From Octadecabacter temperatus (GTDB lineage: Bacteria; Pseudomonadota; Alphaproteobacteria; Rhodobacterales; Rhodobacteraceae), in contig NZ_CP012160.1 of assembly GCF_001187845.1 (NCBI RefSeq), positions 310,001 to 374,000 of the forward strand: a DNA stretch of 64,000 bases, in the 5' to 3' direction. Each line of letters opens with the position of its first letter. The first letter of the stretch is position 1. Positions 1-9,116 of the stretch are shown here, piece by piece. The notes under the pieces were generated by a model, which was given only the letters and a program-made list of their open reading frames with translations, did not search any database and was not told the origin of the DNA. A program made the position numbers and the translations under genes.

Positions 1-270
1 GAGTTCAGTCGTCTTTGCAACCACGTAATAGAAGACCGCTGGTGGCAGAATAAGAAGCAAAACCAAAACGATTGGAAGGTAAAAACCGTACATCGAGAAG
101 GCGAACGTAAAGACGAGTGGTGTCGAAACCATGCCGCCAAACACTCCAAAAACCAATGTAAGATAATACCGAACAAGCCCGTCTTGCGTACCGCGTAACG
201 CAGACATTACGCCTGCAAGTGCGAGCCCCAAGCAGGCGGCAGAGAGGGCAATGGTTCCATCAGTATGCAT
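1..270 (-). CDS. Partial integral membrane protein, possibly the N-terminal membrane domain of an AraC-type regulator
   Basis: The reading frame enters from the left edge and is open for 90 codons from an ATG at 270. The visible part is three hydrophobic segments, ending in a Pro-rich hydrophobic stretch (LLLILPPAVFYYVVAKTT). This pattern resembles the membrane N-terminus of AraC-family regulators that carry a seven-helix sensor domain, but the DNA-binding half would lie outside the window, so this is inference. The frame also stays open upstream of the ATG, and a TTG near 312 is another possible start. It is divergent from the next gene. Confidence 0.4.
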   Translation of the reverse strand, partial: MHTDGTIALSAACLGLALAGVMSALRGTQDGLVRYYLTLVFGVFGGMVSTPLVFTFAFSMYGFYLPIVLVLLLILPPAVFYYVVAKTTEL

Positions 271-442
271 TCCGATTGATAGGCTTAATCCGCGCCCCGC
301 TTCAACGCTCAAAAGCGCGTCACAAAATGACGAATGATTTGTACGCGCCGTCCCGCGCGGACGACACAGCGATTTTTTCGTTCCAAACAGAGTTCAGATT
401 TCACTGCCAACAAACGTTTGGCCACAACGGAAGAGAGCTCCA

Positions 443-1138
443 ATGTTTACTTTTGTCACGCTTACCACAATCGCCCACGTCGCATCCGGCGCAATCGCCG
501 TATTAATGGGGGCCATCGCACTTGCCGTCCGAAAAGGCGCAACGAACCACGTCAACGCAGGCCGCGTGTTTACCATTATGATGGGCCTTTCGTCATTTCT
601 CGGGGCAATACTCGGGCTGGTCAAATTCGAGACCTTCTTCATCACATTTCATGCAGGTGTCCTTGGGGTAACCCTTGTGCTGAGCGGGTGGTTGCTCGCA
701 CGGCGGCCTACCAAGCATCGCGGTACGATGTTCGTTTCAATTGCAGGTGTGAACCTTTTGAACACGGCAGGTCTGATCGCAGCCGGATCTTGTGCGCTGA
801 CCTTACCAGAGCAAACCTTGCGTGGATTTGCTGCTGCTGACTACTTCTTTCTAGCAGGCATGGCAGGCGTCGCGCTTATCAACGACATTGTCGCCCTCCT
901 GAAGAAGTCCCTGTCCAACAAGCACCGGATCGCTCAGCACGTTTGGCGCATGTGTCTCGGGTTTTTCATTGCTGCAGGGTCTGCTTTCACGGGACCAGGT
1001 GCAAAGGCATTCCCAGAGTTGGTGCGTAACAGTGGCGTTCTTTCACTGCCCGAACTGACAATCATGCTGCTTATGCTGTTTTGGCTCTTCCGCGTCTTGC
1101 GTGGGAAGGGGCCCCAAAAACACGTGCCGCAGGTCTGA
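443..1138 (+). CDS. DUF2306-like integral membrane protein
   Basis: A 231-residue protein made almost entirely of hydrophobic helices, about seven. The N-terminal pattern, with a His in the first helix (IAHVASGAIAVLMG) and NHVNAGRVF between helices 1 and 2, resembles the DUF2306 family of predicted membrane proteins, whose function is unknown. The start is an ATG behind a purine-rich ribosome site (GGAAGAGAG). It is followed after 91 bases by a MipA-type outer-membrane gene on the same strand and may be cotranscribed with it. The family call is from memory of the pattern, so it is moderate. Confidence 0.6.
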   Translation: MFTFVTLTTIAHVASGAIAVLMGAIALAVRKGATNHVNAGRVFTIMMGLSSFLGAILGLVKFETFFITFHAGVLGVTLVLSGWLLARRPTKHRGTMFVSIAGVNLLNTAGLIAAGSCALTLPEQTLRGFAAADYFFLAGMAGVALINDIVALLKKSLSNKHRIAQHVWRMCLGFFIAAGSAFTGPGAKAFPELVRNSGVLSLPELTIMLLMLFWLFRVLRGKGPQKHVPQV

Positions 1139-1229
1139 TGCCAAATAACATCACGTCGCTCCAACCAGAGCGGACACTCCAACAGTTTTCCAACACCGCG
1201 CAAGCACGCGCCTGAAGAAAGAGAATACT

Positions 1230-2060
1230 ATGAAAACGATCACGACATTTACCGCAACTCTGGTGCTAACTCTCCCCGCCAGCGTTTTCGCGCAAGACCG
1301 GTCCGAAGACACCTTTGCCGGGCACGATATTTTCTTTACCGTGTCGGGTGGCGTTATCTCTGCGCCGTCCTTCCTTGGTAGCAGCGAAACGTCGGTCTAC
1401 GCGATCCCGAACATCTCGGTCGCCATCGGGGATCGCCTGAATATCTCATTGCTCGAAGGGATCGAATATGATGTCTATAAAGAAGGCAACCTGACCGCGG
1501 GCGCGATTTTGACATATGATTTTGGCCGCGAAGATACCCCGTCAGACCATTCGCTGTTGCTATCCGATGTCGCAAGTTCAGAGATCACTGGGTTGGGAGG
1601 TATTGAAGAAACGGCCGAATTCGGGGGCTATATCGAATACACCTATGGAAACCTGCAAACCTCGGTTGAGGTGCGCAAAGGTGTTGATGGTGGTCACTCC
1701 GGTCTCGTTGGCGATGTTGACGTCACCTACAACGCCCCCGTCGAAATCCTTGGCAGGCAGTCCGTCATCTCATTCGGCTCGACGGCCAGTTTCTCGGATG
1801 ATAGCTATGCGAGCACGTTCTTTGATGTCTCTGCTGCACAATCGGCAGCATCCGGAATTAGTGAGTACGACGCCAACGGCGGTATCATTTCATACGGCTT
1901 GCACGCATCTGCCTATGTGCCTTTGAACGAGCACATCGCCCTTGTTGGCTTTGCCAAGTATGACCATCTCGCCGGAGACGTGCGCGATTCATCGATCGTG
2001 CAAGAGCGCGGGTCCGAGCAACAAACGACCGCTGGGCTTGTGCTCAATTACACCTTTTAA
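1230..2060 (+). CDS. MipA/OmpV family outer-membrane protein
   Basis: A 276-residue protein with a clear Sec signal peptide (about residues 1-21, cut after VFAQ). The mature part is rich in alternating beta strands and ends in Phe (LVLNYTF), the usual end of outer-membrane barrels. Repeated GGVISAPSFLGSS- and YDFGRED-like segments fit the MipA/OmpV family, seen as MltA-interacting scaffold proteins or porin-like barrels. The sequence does not show the substrate or role. A Shine-Dalgarno-like AGAAAGAGAA precedes the ATG. Family call is good; physiological role unknown. Confidence 0.75.
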   Translation: MKTITTFTATLVLTLPASVFAQDRSEDTFAGHDIFFTVSGGVISAPSFLGSSETSVYAIPNISVAIGDRLNISLLEGIEYDVYKEGNLTAGAILTYDFGREDTPSDHSLLLSDVASSEITGLGGIEETAEFGGYIEYTYGNLQTSVEVRKGVDGGHSGLVGDVDVTYNAPVEILGRQSVISFGSTASFSDDSYASTFFDVSAAQSAASGISEYDANGGIISYGLHASAYVPLNEHIALVGFAKYDHLAGDVRDSSIVQERGSEQQTTAGLVLNYTF

Positions 2061-2420
2061 CGCCGCGACAACCGTTAACGAAAAGAAGATCAGCATCTGG
2101 TCGTCGGTGCCCTCACGACCCTACGACGGTAGAGGGCCCGACGCGCCAATCGACGAGGAGGCAAGGCGAAGTTGACTTCAAACAAAGTTCGTTCCGAAAC
2201 ACACGGGGCGGAAATCGTTAAGTGTCCTCGGGCTTCAGTGTCAGTTACCCGCATTGATAAAGCGAAGCACCGGTGCGGCGTGTCGGGTGCAAGCCAGTTT
2301 GGCTCAGCCGATTAATAAGGGTGGTCGCACGAAAAGTGAAACGCATTGTTTCCAGTTTGGGGACAAAGTTTCGCCCCGTTTCCTTATTACACCTTCCGAA
2401 ACACCGTTCGGAGAGTACCT
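2061..2420. other. Intergenic stretch without a supported gene
   Basis: About 360 bases between the MipA gene and the fused membrane/spermidine synthase gene. Short frames here are poor in recognisable protein pattern. The frame of the downstream gene runs back to an ATG at 2346, but that start has no ribosome site. I see no tRNA, strong terminator or clear promoter. Confidence 0.5.
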
Positions 2421-4607
2421 ATGGTCGAAGCAAAAACGCATCTTGCTACAAAACCGCGCTGGCTGACGCCCGTGCTTTTCAGCACGACAATCTTCTTGTC
2501 TGCATCGTTGTTGTTTTTTGTTCAGCCCTTGTTCACGAAAATTGTGCTTCCGCATGTTGGTGGGGCGCCCGCTGTGTGGACAACGGCGATGTTGTTTTTC
2601 CAAACGGTCTTAATCGGCGGTTATCTGTATGCGCATTTGATAACGCGGTACTTGTCAGTTCGCGCACAGATCGCATTGCATTTGACGCTTTGGGCGCTTG
2701 CATTGTTTTTCCTGCCTCTGGCCGTAAGTGCTGGCTGGAGCTATGATGCTGAGCAGTCGACAGCGGGACAAACGCTTCTATTGTTCGCTGCGGGCGTTGG
2801 CCTTCCGTTCGCTGTCTTGTCGGCGAACGCGCCGCTTATTCAGACTTGGTATGCACGCACGGGTGGTTATTCAGCAGACGATCCGTATTTCCTTTATGGT
2901 GCATCTAACCTTGGCTCGTTGATTGCATTGCTGGGTTTTCCTTTGGTTGCCGAACCCTTGTTTGGGGCGACCCAAATCGGTTGGGGCTGGACGGTTGGGT
3001 TCTGGGCTTTAGGTGCACTGTTGCTCGCCTCGGGTTTAATGGCGCGCGGGCGACATGTTCGCACAGTTGCCCAAACGCAAACCCAGTCTGCGCCGAGCCT
3101 GAAAACACGCTTACTCTGGGCGCTTATTGCGTTTGTTCCCTCCTCTATGATGTTGGCGGTTACCACTAAACTTACGACCGACATCGGGTCCGTACCATTG
3201 ATCTGGGTGATCCCGCTTGCGCTTTTCTTGCTAACCTTTGTGATGGTTTTCACAAACCGGCCTGTCGCGTCTATGGCGACGCTCCGATTGGGTTACCTCA
3301 TTGGACTTGGCGTTCTGGCGGTGGTGTTCTCAAACTTGCTGGGCATTCATGTATCTGTCTGGTCCGCGGTTTTAACCGTCGTGGCTTTCTTTTTGACGGC
3401 GCTTTACGCGCATGCGCTACTTTATTCGGAACGCCCATCAGCCGAGCACCTGACGACGTTTTACGTGACCATGTCTGTTGGCGGCGCCTTTGGCGGTTTC
3501 TTCAATTCGATCATTGCACCCAGCCTGTTTAACGAACTGCATGAGGGTGCAATCACTGTGGCCGTTGCTGCGATACTTCTGCTGATCCGGGCAGTTCGCC
3601 CATCGCGGACGGCATTGTTTGGCGCGCTGGCTTTGGTCGTTGTGATACTGGCGAAAACAACGCTGATCAGCACTTTCGGGATTTTCGTTTTTGGCGCTAT
3701 CGCGATTGTCCTTTTCCTCGCGGTCGCGACCACAATCCGACACACCGAACATGCTCTTGCTTGGGTGATCGTAGGGTTTCTTGTCGCAGGGCAGGTGTTT
3801 GTTAATCACGGCACCCCGCTTCTTAGGGACCGTAGTTTCTTCGGGACACATAAGATCGTGGAGCAAGATGGTTTGCGCATCTATGGCAACGGCACCACAA
3901 CCCACGGTGCGCAGCGAATCGTTGATCTGACGGCTGACCGTCCCGAACCACAGCTCTATTATCATCGCAACGGTCCTATGGCGCAGGTTCTTACGTCTGC
4001 CAAAGCGGATGCTTCAGGGACTGTCGGCATCGTTGGGTTAGGAATTGGCGCATTGGCTTGCTATGGCCAACCCCATCAAGATTGGCATTTTTATGAAATC
4101 GACGCATTGGTTTCCGACATTGCCCATGATCCAAGTCATTTTACCTTCATGAGCCGTTGCGCTCCGGATGCACCGACCCACCTTGGCGATGCGCGTATGG
4201 TCCTAGCTGAACAGGATGGATTGAGCTTTGATATCCTTGTGATCGATGCCTATTCATCGGATTCCGTGCCCGTGCATTTGACGACAGTCGAAGCATTCGA
4301 AATTTACCTCGAACATCTCAACGACGACGGTGTGTTGGTTTTCCATATCTCCAACCGCTACTATGACATCAGCCGCCCACTGGGGCGTCTGGCCGAAACC
4401 TTGGGACTAGAGGCGCGCATTCAGGATTATACGGGTAACACTGCCGCGGATCCCGGCGATGTAGGGTCGCGCGTTGTTGTCCTTTCACGCCACAGTGAAG
4501 GTTTGGGTGATTTGAACGCCGATCCACGATGGACGCCTTTAGCATCTGATGGCGGCCGTGTCTGGACCGATGACTTTGCAAACGTTTTGGAAGTGCTGAA
4601 CCGCTGA
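2421..4607 (+). CDS. Fused membrane (MFS-like) / spermidine-synthase-like protein
   Basis: A 728-residue protein. Residues 1 to about 490 form some 12-14 hydrophobic helices. The C-terminal 220 residues have a Rossmann methyltransferase-like fold of the spermidine synthase family, with the glycine-rich motif GLGIGALACYG near 538-548, the acidic FYEID strand that would bind adenosyl ribose, and VIDAYSSDSVP. Such fusions are widespread in bacteria, but their substrate is not established, and I do not assert polyamine synthesis. I chose the ATG at 2421 because GGAGAG sits six bases before it; the frame also has an upstream ATG at 2346 with no ribosome site. Confidence 0.75.
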   Translation: MVEAKTHLATKPRWLTPVLFSTTIFLSASLLFFVQPLFTKIVLPHVGGAPAVWTTAMLFFQTVLIGGYLYAHLITRYLSVRAQIALHLTLWALALFFLPLAVSAGWSYDAEQSTAGQTLLLFAAGVGLPFAVLSANAPLIQTWYARTGGYSADDPYFLYGASNLGSLIALLGFPLVAEPLFGATQIGWGWTVGFWALGALLLASGLMARGRHVRTVAQTQTQSAPSLKTRLLWALIAFVPSSMMLAVTTKLTTDIGSVPLIWVIPLALFLLTFVMVFTNRPVASMATLRLGYLIGLGVLAVVFSNLLGIHVSVWSAVLTVVAFFLTALYAHALLYSERPSAEHLTTFYVTMSVGGAFGGFFNSIIAPSLFNELHEGAITVAVAAILLLIRAVRPSRTALFGALALVVVILAKTTLISTFGIFVFGAIAIVLFLAVATTIRHTEHALAWVIVGFLVAGQVFVNHGTPLLRDRSFFGTHKIVEQDGLRIYGNGTTTHGAQRIVDLTADRPEPQLYYHRNGPMAQVLTSAKADASGTVGIVGLGIGALACYGQPHQDWHFYEIDALVSDIAHDPSHFTFMSRCAPDAPTHLGDARMVLAEQDGLSFDILVIDAYSSDSVPVHLTTVEAFEIYLEHLNDDGVLVFHISNRYYDISRPLGRLAETLGLEARIQDYTGNTAADPGDVGSRVVVLSRHSEGLGDLNADPRWTPLASDGGRVWTDDFANVLEVLNR

Positions 4608-4612
4608 TTTAG

Positions 4613-4630
4613 CAAGGGTTTTCGCCCTTG
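4613..4630 (+). terminator. Weak hairpin after the spermidine-synthase-like gene
   Basis: CAAGGG / CCCTTG forms a 6-bp stem around TTTTCG, seven bases after the stop codon. No T-run follows, so termination is uncertain. Confidence 0.3.
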
Positions 4631-4828
4631 AATAAGAGGAATTGGCCAAAGAAGGTGAAACACATTTTCCGATTTGGAAACGGGATACGTGTCCGATCGA
4701 AATTGTGCAGGGAACCCAAGCCCGTAATTCAAGAAGCTGATAACCACATGGGTTTGACTGGTTTCTAATTGGTAGGTTCGTGCGTCCGGCTTGCTTCCAG
4801 ATCTTACCAAATGGCCTGACGACGGACA

Positions 4829-5058
4829 GAACTCGCTGGCCGCCTTGATCACAATGAAGGCAGGACTGCTGATCAGATCGTGCGCCTTCAAGATCCGATA
4901 CGTTGAAGCTTCTGATACAAAGTAGCTTTCCGTATCCACGAACGTCCCCGCCAGTTCTCCCGGAGACAGATCGGTCTCCTTCAACGCCAGTTTGACGACC
5001 TTGCGTCAGACCTCATCTGGAATGCGGTTCCACACGTGTTTGGGCTTGGGGGATCGAG
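4829..5058 (-). pseudogene. IS3-family transposase remnant (integrase-type)
   Basis: Read on the minus strand, the segment encodes KPKHVWNRIPDEV, an in-frame TGA at 5006-5008, then RKVVKLALKETDLSPGELAG and further to YRILKAHDLISSPAFIVIKA. This is the pattern of the helical region before the DDE domain in IS3-family OrfB transposases of alphaproteobacteria. The similarity stops near 4829, before the catalytic Asp, and the upstream part is lost near 5050-5058 at the junction with a phytase-like gene. It has a nonsense codon, lacks the DDE domain, and cannot be active. Bounds are approximate. Confidence 0.7.
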
Positions 5059-6344
5059 AAAATGAGCGTGACGAAGACCTTGGCGATGGCCGCGTCGGCC
5101 AGCTGCCTGCGGGTTCCGTCGTTATGGTTGATCTGACAGCCGGAGGCCTGATCGCGTGTGACACCGCCCGCATCGCTGATGTGACCGGCCTTGCCGATAT
5201 CGCGCCAGAAGATCCTGAGCCGGAATTCGTATCAATCAACGCGGAAAACGAAGTCGTCGTCACGATGCAGGAAAACAACTACATCGTTGTGCTGTCTTCC
5301 GCGGGCGAAGTGCTGAGCCACTTTTCCGCCGGTGAAGTGACGCTGGAAGGCGTTGATACAGAAGAAGAGGGCGCGTTGGTGTTCGACCAGACGATCACTG
5401 TCCCGCGCGAACCCGACAGCATCACATGGATCGACAACACCCATTTCGCCATGGCCAATGAGGGCGACATGGACGGCGGATCACGCGGCTGGACCATTTT
5501 CAGCCAAGACGGCGACGTTGTGTATGACAGCGGCGTATCCTTCGAACATGCGATCATTTCGCTAGGCCACTACCCAGAAGAACGCTCTGGCAACAAAGGC
5601 GTAGAACCCGAAAGCGTTACGTTTGATGTCTTTGGCGGCACGCCTTACGTCTTTGTCGGCGCGGAGCGATCCTCCATCGTGGGTGTCTATGACATCACCG
5701 ATCCCGCCGCCCCTGAATTGACCCAGCTCTTGCCATCGGGCATCGGGCCAGAGGGCTACGTGACAATCCCAGAACGCAATTTGCTGATCTCAGCCAACGA
5801 GGTCGATGATGCGGGCGCGCGCGCTCATGTCATGCTGTTTGAATACCAAGAGGCCGCGGCGACTTATCCGCATCTGACCTCGGTAGGTATGGATGAGTTG
5901 ACAGGCTGGGGTGCAATCTCTGGTCAGGTCATGGCCGACGACGGAACGATCTTCGCTGTGTCTGACAGCTTTTATGGCATGCAGCCCACGATCTTTCATA
6001 TCGACGTGTCGCAAACTCCGGCTCAGATCGTAGGCGCAATCCGCGTGACCCGCGAAGGTCAGCCTGCGCAGTTGATCGACATGGAAGGCATTGCGCTGGA
6101 CGGCGACGGCGGCTTCTGGATCGCCTCTGAGGGTCGCTCTGACCGCTTGGTGCCCCACGCGATTTATCACGTCAGTGCAGATGGCGCGATTGAGGATTAT
6201 ATCGCGCTGCCAAATGAATTGCTCGCCGTTGAACGCCGCTTTGGGTTTGAAGGTATCACGCGTGTGGATGACATGCTCTATGTCGCCGTGCAGCGCGAAA
6301 CGATTTTAATCTATCCATCACAGGCTTTGAAAGGAAGGATTTGA
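4992..6344 (+). pseudogene. Esterase-like-activity-of-phytase family protein, truncated at both ends
   Basis: From about 5053 the frame encodes a beta-propeller-like secreted-protein sequence (NERDEDLGDGRVGQ, later DMEGIALDGDGGFWIASEGR and RRFGFEGITRVDDMLYVAVQRE), typical of the phytase-like esterase family. Family members are usually much longer and begin with a signal peptide. Here there is none: the first 20 or so residues (TTG at 4992 or ATG at 5022) are read antisense across a transposase remnant. The family pattern also ends abruptly after VAVQRE near 6300, followed by a short unrelated tail. I read it as an internal fragment left by an IS-linked rearrangement, although a 450-codon frame stays open. 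Confidence 0.7.
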
Positions 6345-6793
6345 CACACGCTAATTCCGCACCCTGCAAGTTCCGCCCCCCAGCAGGGAAAGGGCAGTCT
6401 TGGTTACACGCGATTGCATAAGTCCGCCTCGTCCTGAGGTTGATCGTGGTGTCGTCGCGCGCTTTCTCTGTTTGTGGGCGTTTTGGCGCGGTATCGTCTT
6501 TTCCACTACTCAGAAGGGTTTTGATGGCGGCTGAGGCAATCTCTGGCCCGTCCCGTCGTTTTCGGAGTTAATTTCAAACCGAACAGAGCCCTTTACGTCT
6601 TCATGGCCGTGAACAGCTCTAAGTGCCTGTACTGCGAATTCGGCTTTCATTCGAAGCGCGCTGACAGCACCGTAAACGCCGCATGAGCGTAAGTACCGGT
6701 AATACCAAACAACTTGAAAACCGGTCATTCACGCGGATTGAAATGCGCAGCAGTGGGTGAACTTACAGGAATTCTCGCGACTGGCGCTCCAAT
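6345..6793. other. Intergenic stretch beside the phytase-like fragment
   Basis: About 450 bases with no gene I can support. A minus-strand frame of 72 codons at 6510-6728 contains a protein-like stretch (VQALRAVHGHEDVKGSVRF), but I recognise no family and see no good ribosome site. The region begins at the broken 3' end of the phytase-like gene, so it may be debris of the same rearrangement. Confidence 0.4.
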
Positions 6794-7819
6794 TCAAAGC
6801 GCTTGTTCATCTGTTCCAAAGAAGTGCAGATTCCCAGTCTCGAATTTCAGACCAACAGTCTGTCCCTCGATGTTTGGAAACGCTCCCGAGGTTCGCACAG
6901 TCAAAAGCCCAAGCGGCCCACAATCAATGTAGTGGAAAAAGTCTGCACCAAGGTATTCGCTGACCTGTACGACGCCATCACAGTGACCCGCGCCCTGATC
7001 GACCACACCAATATGTTCAGGCCGGATGCCAAGCTGCACTGCGCCGGGTTTGAGGTCTGGACGCCCCGTAAATCCGTCCGTAGTGCTGCAGGCGATCAGG
7101 TTCATTTTCGGACTACCGATAAATTGCGCCACAAACACGTTATCCGGCTTCTCATAGAGTTCACGTGGACTACCAACCTGCATGATCAAACCGTCTTTCA
7201 GAACGACAATCCGGTCCGCCAGTGTCATCGCTTCGACCTGATCATGAGTCACATAGACCATCGTCGTTTCAAGCGCTTTGTGCAGACGGGCAATTTCAAA
7301 CCGCATATCCACTCGCAAGGACGCATCAAGGTTGGAAAGCGGTTCGTCGAACAGGAAACCCTTTGGCTTGCGTACGATTGCACGGCCAATGGCGACGCGC
7401 TGGCGCTGACCGCCGGACAGGTCCTTAGGGCGGCGATCCATGTACGCATCAAGCTTCAAGATTTCTGCAGCGTTGTTAACTTTCTCCTCGATTTCGGCCT
7501 TTGGCGCGCCTGCGGTCTTAAGGGCGAAACCCACGTTGTCTTCGACGCTCATGTGCGGATAAAGCGCGTAGGACTGGAACACCATCGACAGCTCGCGCTC
7601 GGACGGGACTTTGTGAGTGACGTCATTTCCATCCAGCATGATCTGGCCGCGACTGGTTTCTTCCAATCCCGAGATCATGCGCAATAGTGTAGATTTGCCG
7701 CATCCCGATGGACCAACAAAAATGATCAATTCTCCGTCGAGAATATCAAGGTCAATGCCTTTGATTACTTGGACGTCGCCGAACCATTTTTCGACAGATT
7801 TGAGGCTGATAGAACCCAT
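6794..7819 (-). CDS. Sugar-type (CUT1/MsmK-UgpC-like) ABC transporter ATP-binding protein
   Basis: A 341-residue ATPase that would energise the two permeases encoded upstream. Walker A is GPSGCGKST (residues 36-44), the signature is LSGGQRQR (134-141), Walker B is FLFDEP (155-160), and the H-loop lies in [11 protein letters not shown]. The C-terminal 110 residues form the regulatory OB-fold (TOBE-like) domain typical of MalK/UgpC-type subunits (GIRPEHIGV). It is the last gene of the minus-strand operon, 22 bases after the GH63 hydrolase gene. The hydrolase and glycerate kinase neighbours suggest a glycosylglycerate as the cargo. Confidence 0.9.
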   Translation of the reverse strand: MGSISLKSVEKWFGDVQVIKGIDLDILDGELIIFVGPSGCGKSTLLRMISGLEETSRGQIMLDGNDVTHKVPSERELSMVFQSYALYPHMSVEDNVGFALKTAGAPKAEIEEKVNNAAEILKLDAYMDRRPKDLSGGQRQRVAIGRAIVRKPKGFLFDEPLSNLDASLRVDMRFEIARLHKALETTMVYVTHDQVEAMTLADRIVVLKDGLIMQVGSPRELYEKPDNVFVAQFIGSPKMNLIACSTTDGFTGRPDLKPGAVQLGIRPEHIGVVDQGAGHCDGVVQVSEYLGADFFHYIDCGPLGLLTVRTSGAFPNIEGQTVGLKFETGNLHFFGTDEQAL

Positions 7820-7841
7820 AATTTATATCCTTTGATTGGCC

Positions 7842-9116
7842 TCAGGCCACGCCTTCAAGCTTTGTTTCGTGTTGCCATGATAGCCAAACGGCCGCTGTCC
7901 ATGAAAAATTCGACCCAACGCAACCTTCGCCGGTCAATGGGTTGAAGCATTCCCAAAACCCCGACTTTTCAATCGCGCGGCACAGATCGTCTCGGACCTC
8001 TCTCGCCAGCTCTGCTTCACCTTGCTCAGCCAGCCCTTGGGCCGTCATGTAATTCATTTGCGGCCAGACAGGGCCACACCAATAACGCTGCGCCTCAAAA
8101 TCAGGCGAGTCCGGGTCCCAGCTGGGCAGCATGTAATCTACCTTGCTCGCAATCCGACGCAGGTTGTCCGCGGTGCGTGCCCGCTGGTGGGATGTTCCGC
8201 TGTCCGCATAAAAACACAATGCGCTGCAATTGCTGAACCCGGTTGAGAACGTACCGGTACGAATGTCGCGGGCGGTGAACGCACCGAGATCTTCGTTCCA
8301 CAGATAGTCGGTTGCGGCCTCGCCTTTGGCGATCCATGCAACGATCTGGTCACAGACCTGTGCAGGTTTGCCCATCTCTTTGGCCATCGCCAGTAAGTCT
8401 TTGTCAGCCCGCAGTAAAACGAAGTGAATGTTTGGGTCGGCCATCAAGAACGGCCCCTCGTCCGTCAAGCGACGCTGATCCCAATCGATGCTAACGCCAA
8501 AATGTACGATCGTTAGGTACTTGTCGTATTGTTCCTGCGTCGGGCGGTATTCTGGATTGATGTGTTTGTTGTCCATCCGCTGGTAGGGCGGCAAATCGGC
8601 AGCGATCTCCATCTGATCAAGACCGATGTTCCATTCGGGGCAATTGTCACGTCCCGTTTCCCACGGGTGGACCGTAGCGACGATGCCGTTCGCGGTCCGT
8701 GCATCGTGGAACCACTTGTGCCATGCGAAAATCGCATCGAACACTTCTGCCCGGCGAACTGCGCCACTTGGACCTTCGGTAATCTGGCGCACAACAGTCG
8801 CCAAAACAGGCGGCTGTGACACCCCTGTTGATGGGATCGTGCCGTGCGTTTTTCCCCAGCGAGAAGGGCCAGGAAAATAGTCAGGGTCATCGCTGCGAAA
8901 GATGATGCTGGGGATCATACCGTTCGGCCATTGGCCTTCGATCAAGGACGTGATTTCAGCCCATGCGCGATCCATATCGTAGGTCGCGATGCCAAGGGCA
9001 CAGAACGCAGAGTCCCAGTTCCATTGGTAGGGATAGAGCCCTGCCGTCGGGATCGTGAAACCGCCACGGTCATTCTTGGCAAGTGTATCGATAGCGAGTT
9101 GTTTGAGAGACATCAT
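7842..9116 (-). CDS. GH63 family glycoside hydrolase, probable mannosylglycerate/glucosylglycerate hydrolase
   Basis: A 424-residue cytosolic (alpha/alpha)6-barrel protein with no signal peptide, matching the length of the short bacterial GH63 enzymes that cleave mannosylglycerate or glucosylglycerate to hexose plus D-glycerate. Family-like segments are YPYQWNWDSAF (29-39), GQWPNGMIPSI, WETGRDNCPEW (152-162, Asp157 a candidate catalytic acid), QRYWCGPVWPQMNYM, and FWECFNP with FSWTAA near the C-terminus (Glu389 a candidate base). Trehalase-like or glucosidase activity is the alternative. The D-glycerate 2-kinase and mannose/lyxose isomerase genes nearby favour mannosylglycerate. Two adjacent ATG codons (9116, 9113) directly follow the permease stop. 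Confidence 0.75.
   Translation of the reverse strand: MMSLKQLAIDTLAKNDRGGFTIPTAGLYPYQWNWDSAFCALGIATYDMDRAWAEITSLIEGQWPNGMIPSIIFRSDDPDYFPGPSRWGKTHGTIPSTGVSQPPVLATVVRQITEGPSGAVRRAEVFDAIFAWHKWFHDARTANGIVATVHPWETGRDNCPEWNIGLDQMEIAADLPPYQRMDNKHINPEYRPTQEQYDKYLTIVHFGVSIDWDQRRLTDEGPFLMADPNIHFVLLRADKDLLAMAKEMGKPAQVCDQIVAWIAKGEAATDYLWNEDLGAFTARDIRTGTFSTGFSNCSALCFYADSGTSHQRARTADNLRRIASKVDYMLPSWDPDSPDFEAQRYWCGPVWPQMNYMTAQGLAEQGEAELAREVRDDLCRAIEKSGFWECFNPLTGEGCVGSNFSWTAAVWLSWQHETKLEGVA

Noticed and set aside
6510..6728. 72-codon minus-strand frame in the gap before the ABC ATPase gene
   Set aside because: Some protein-like composition, but no family, no ribosome site, and it lies in apparent rearrangement debris.
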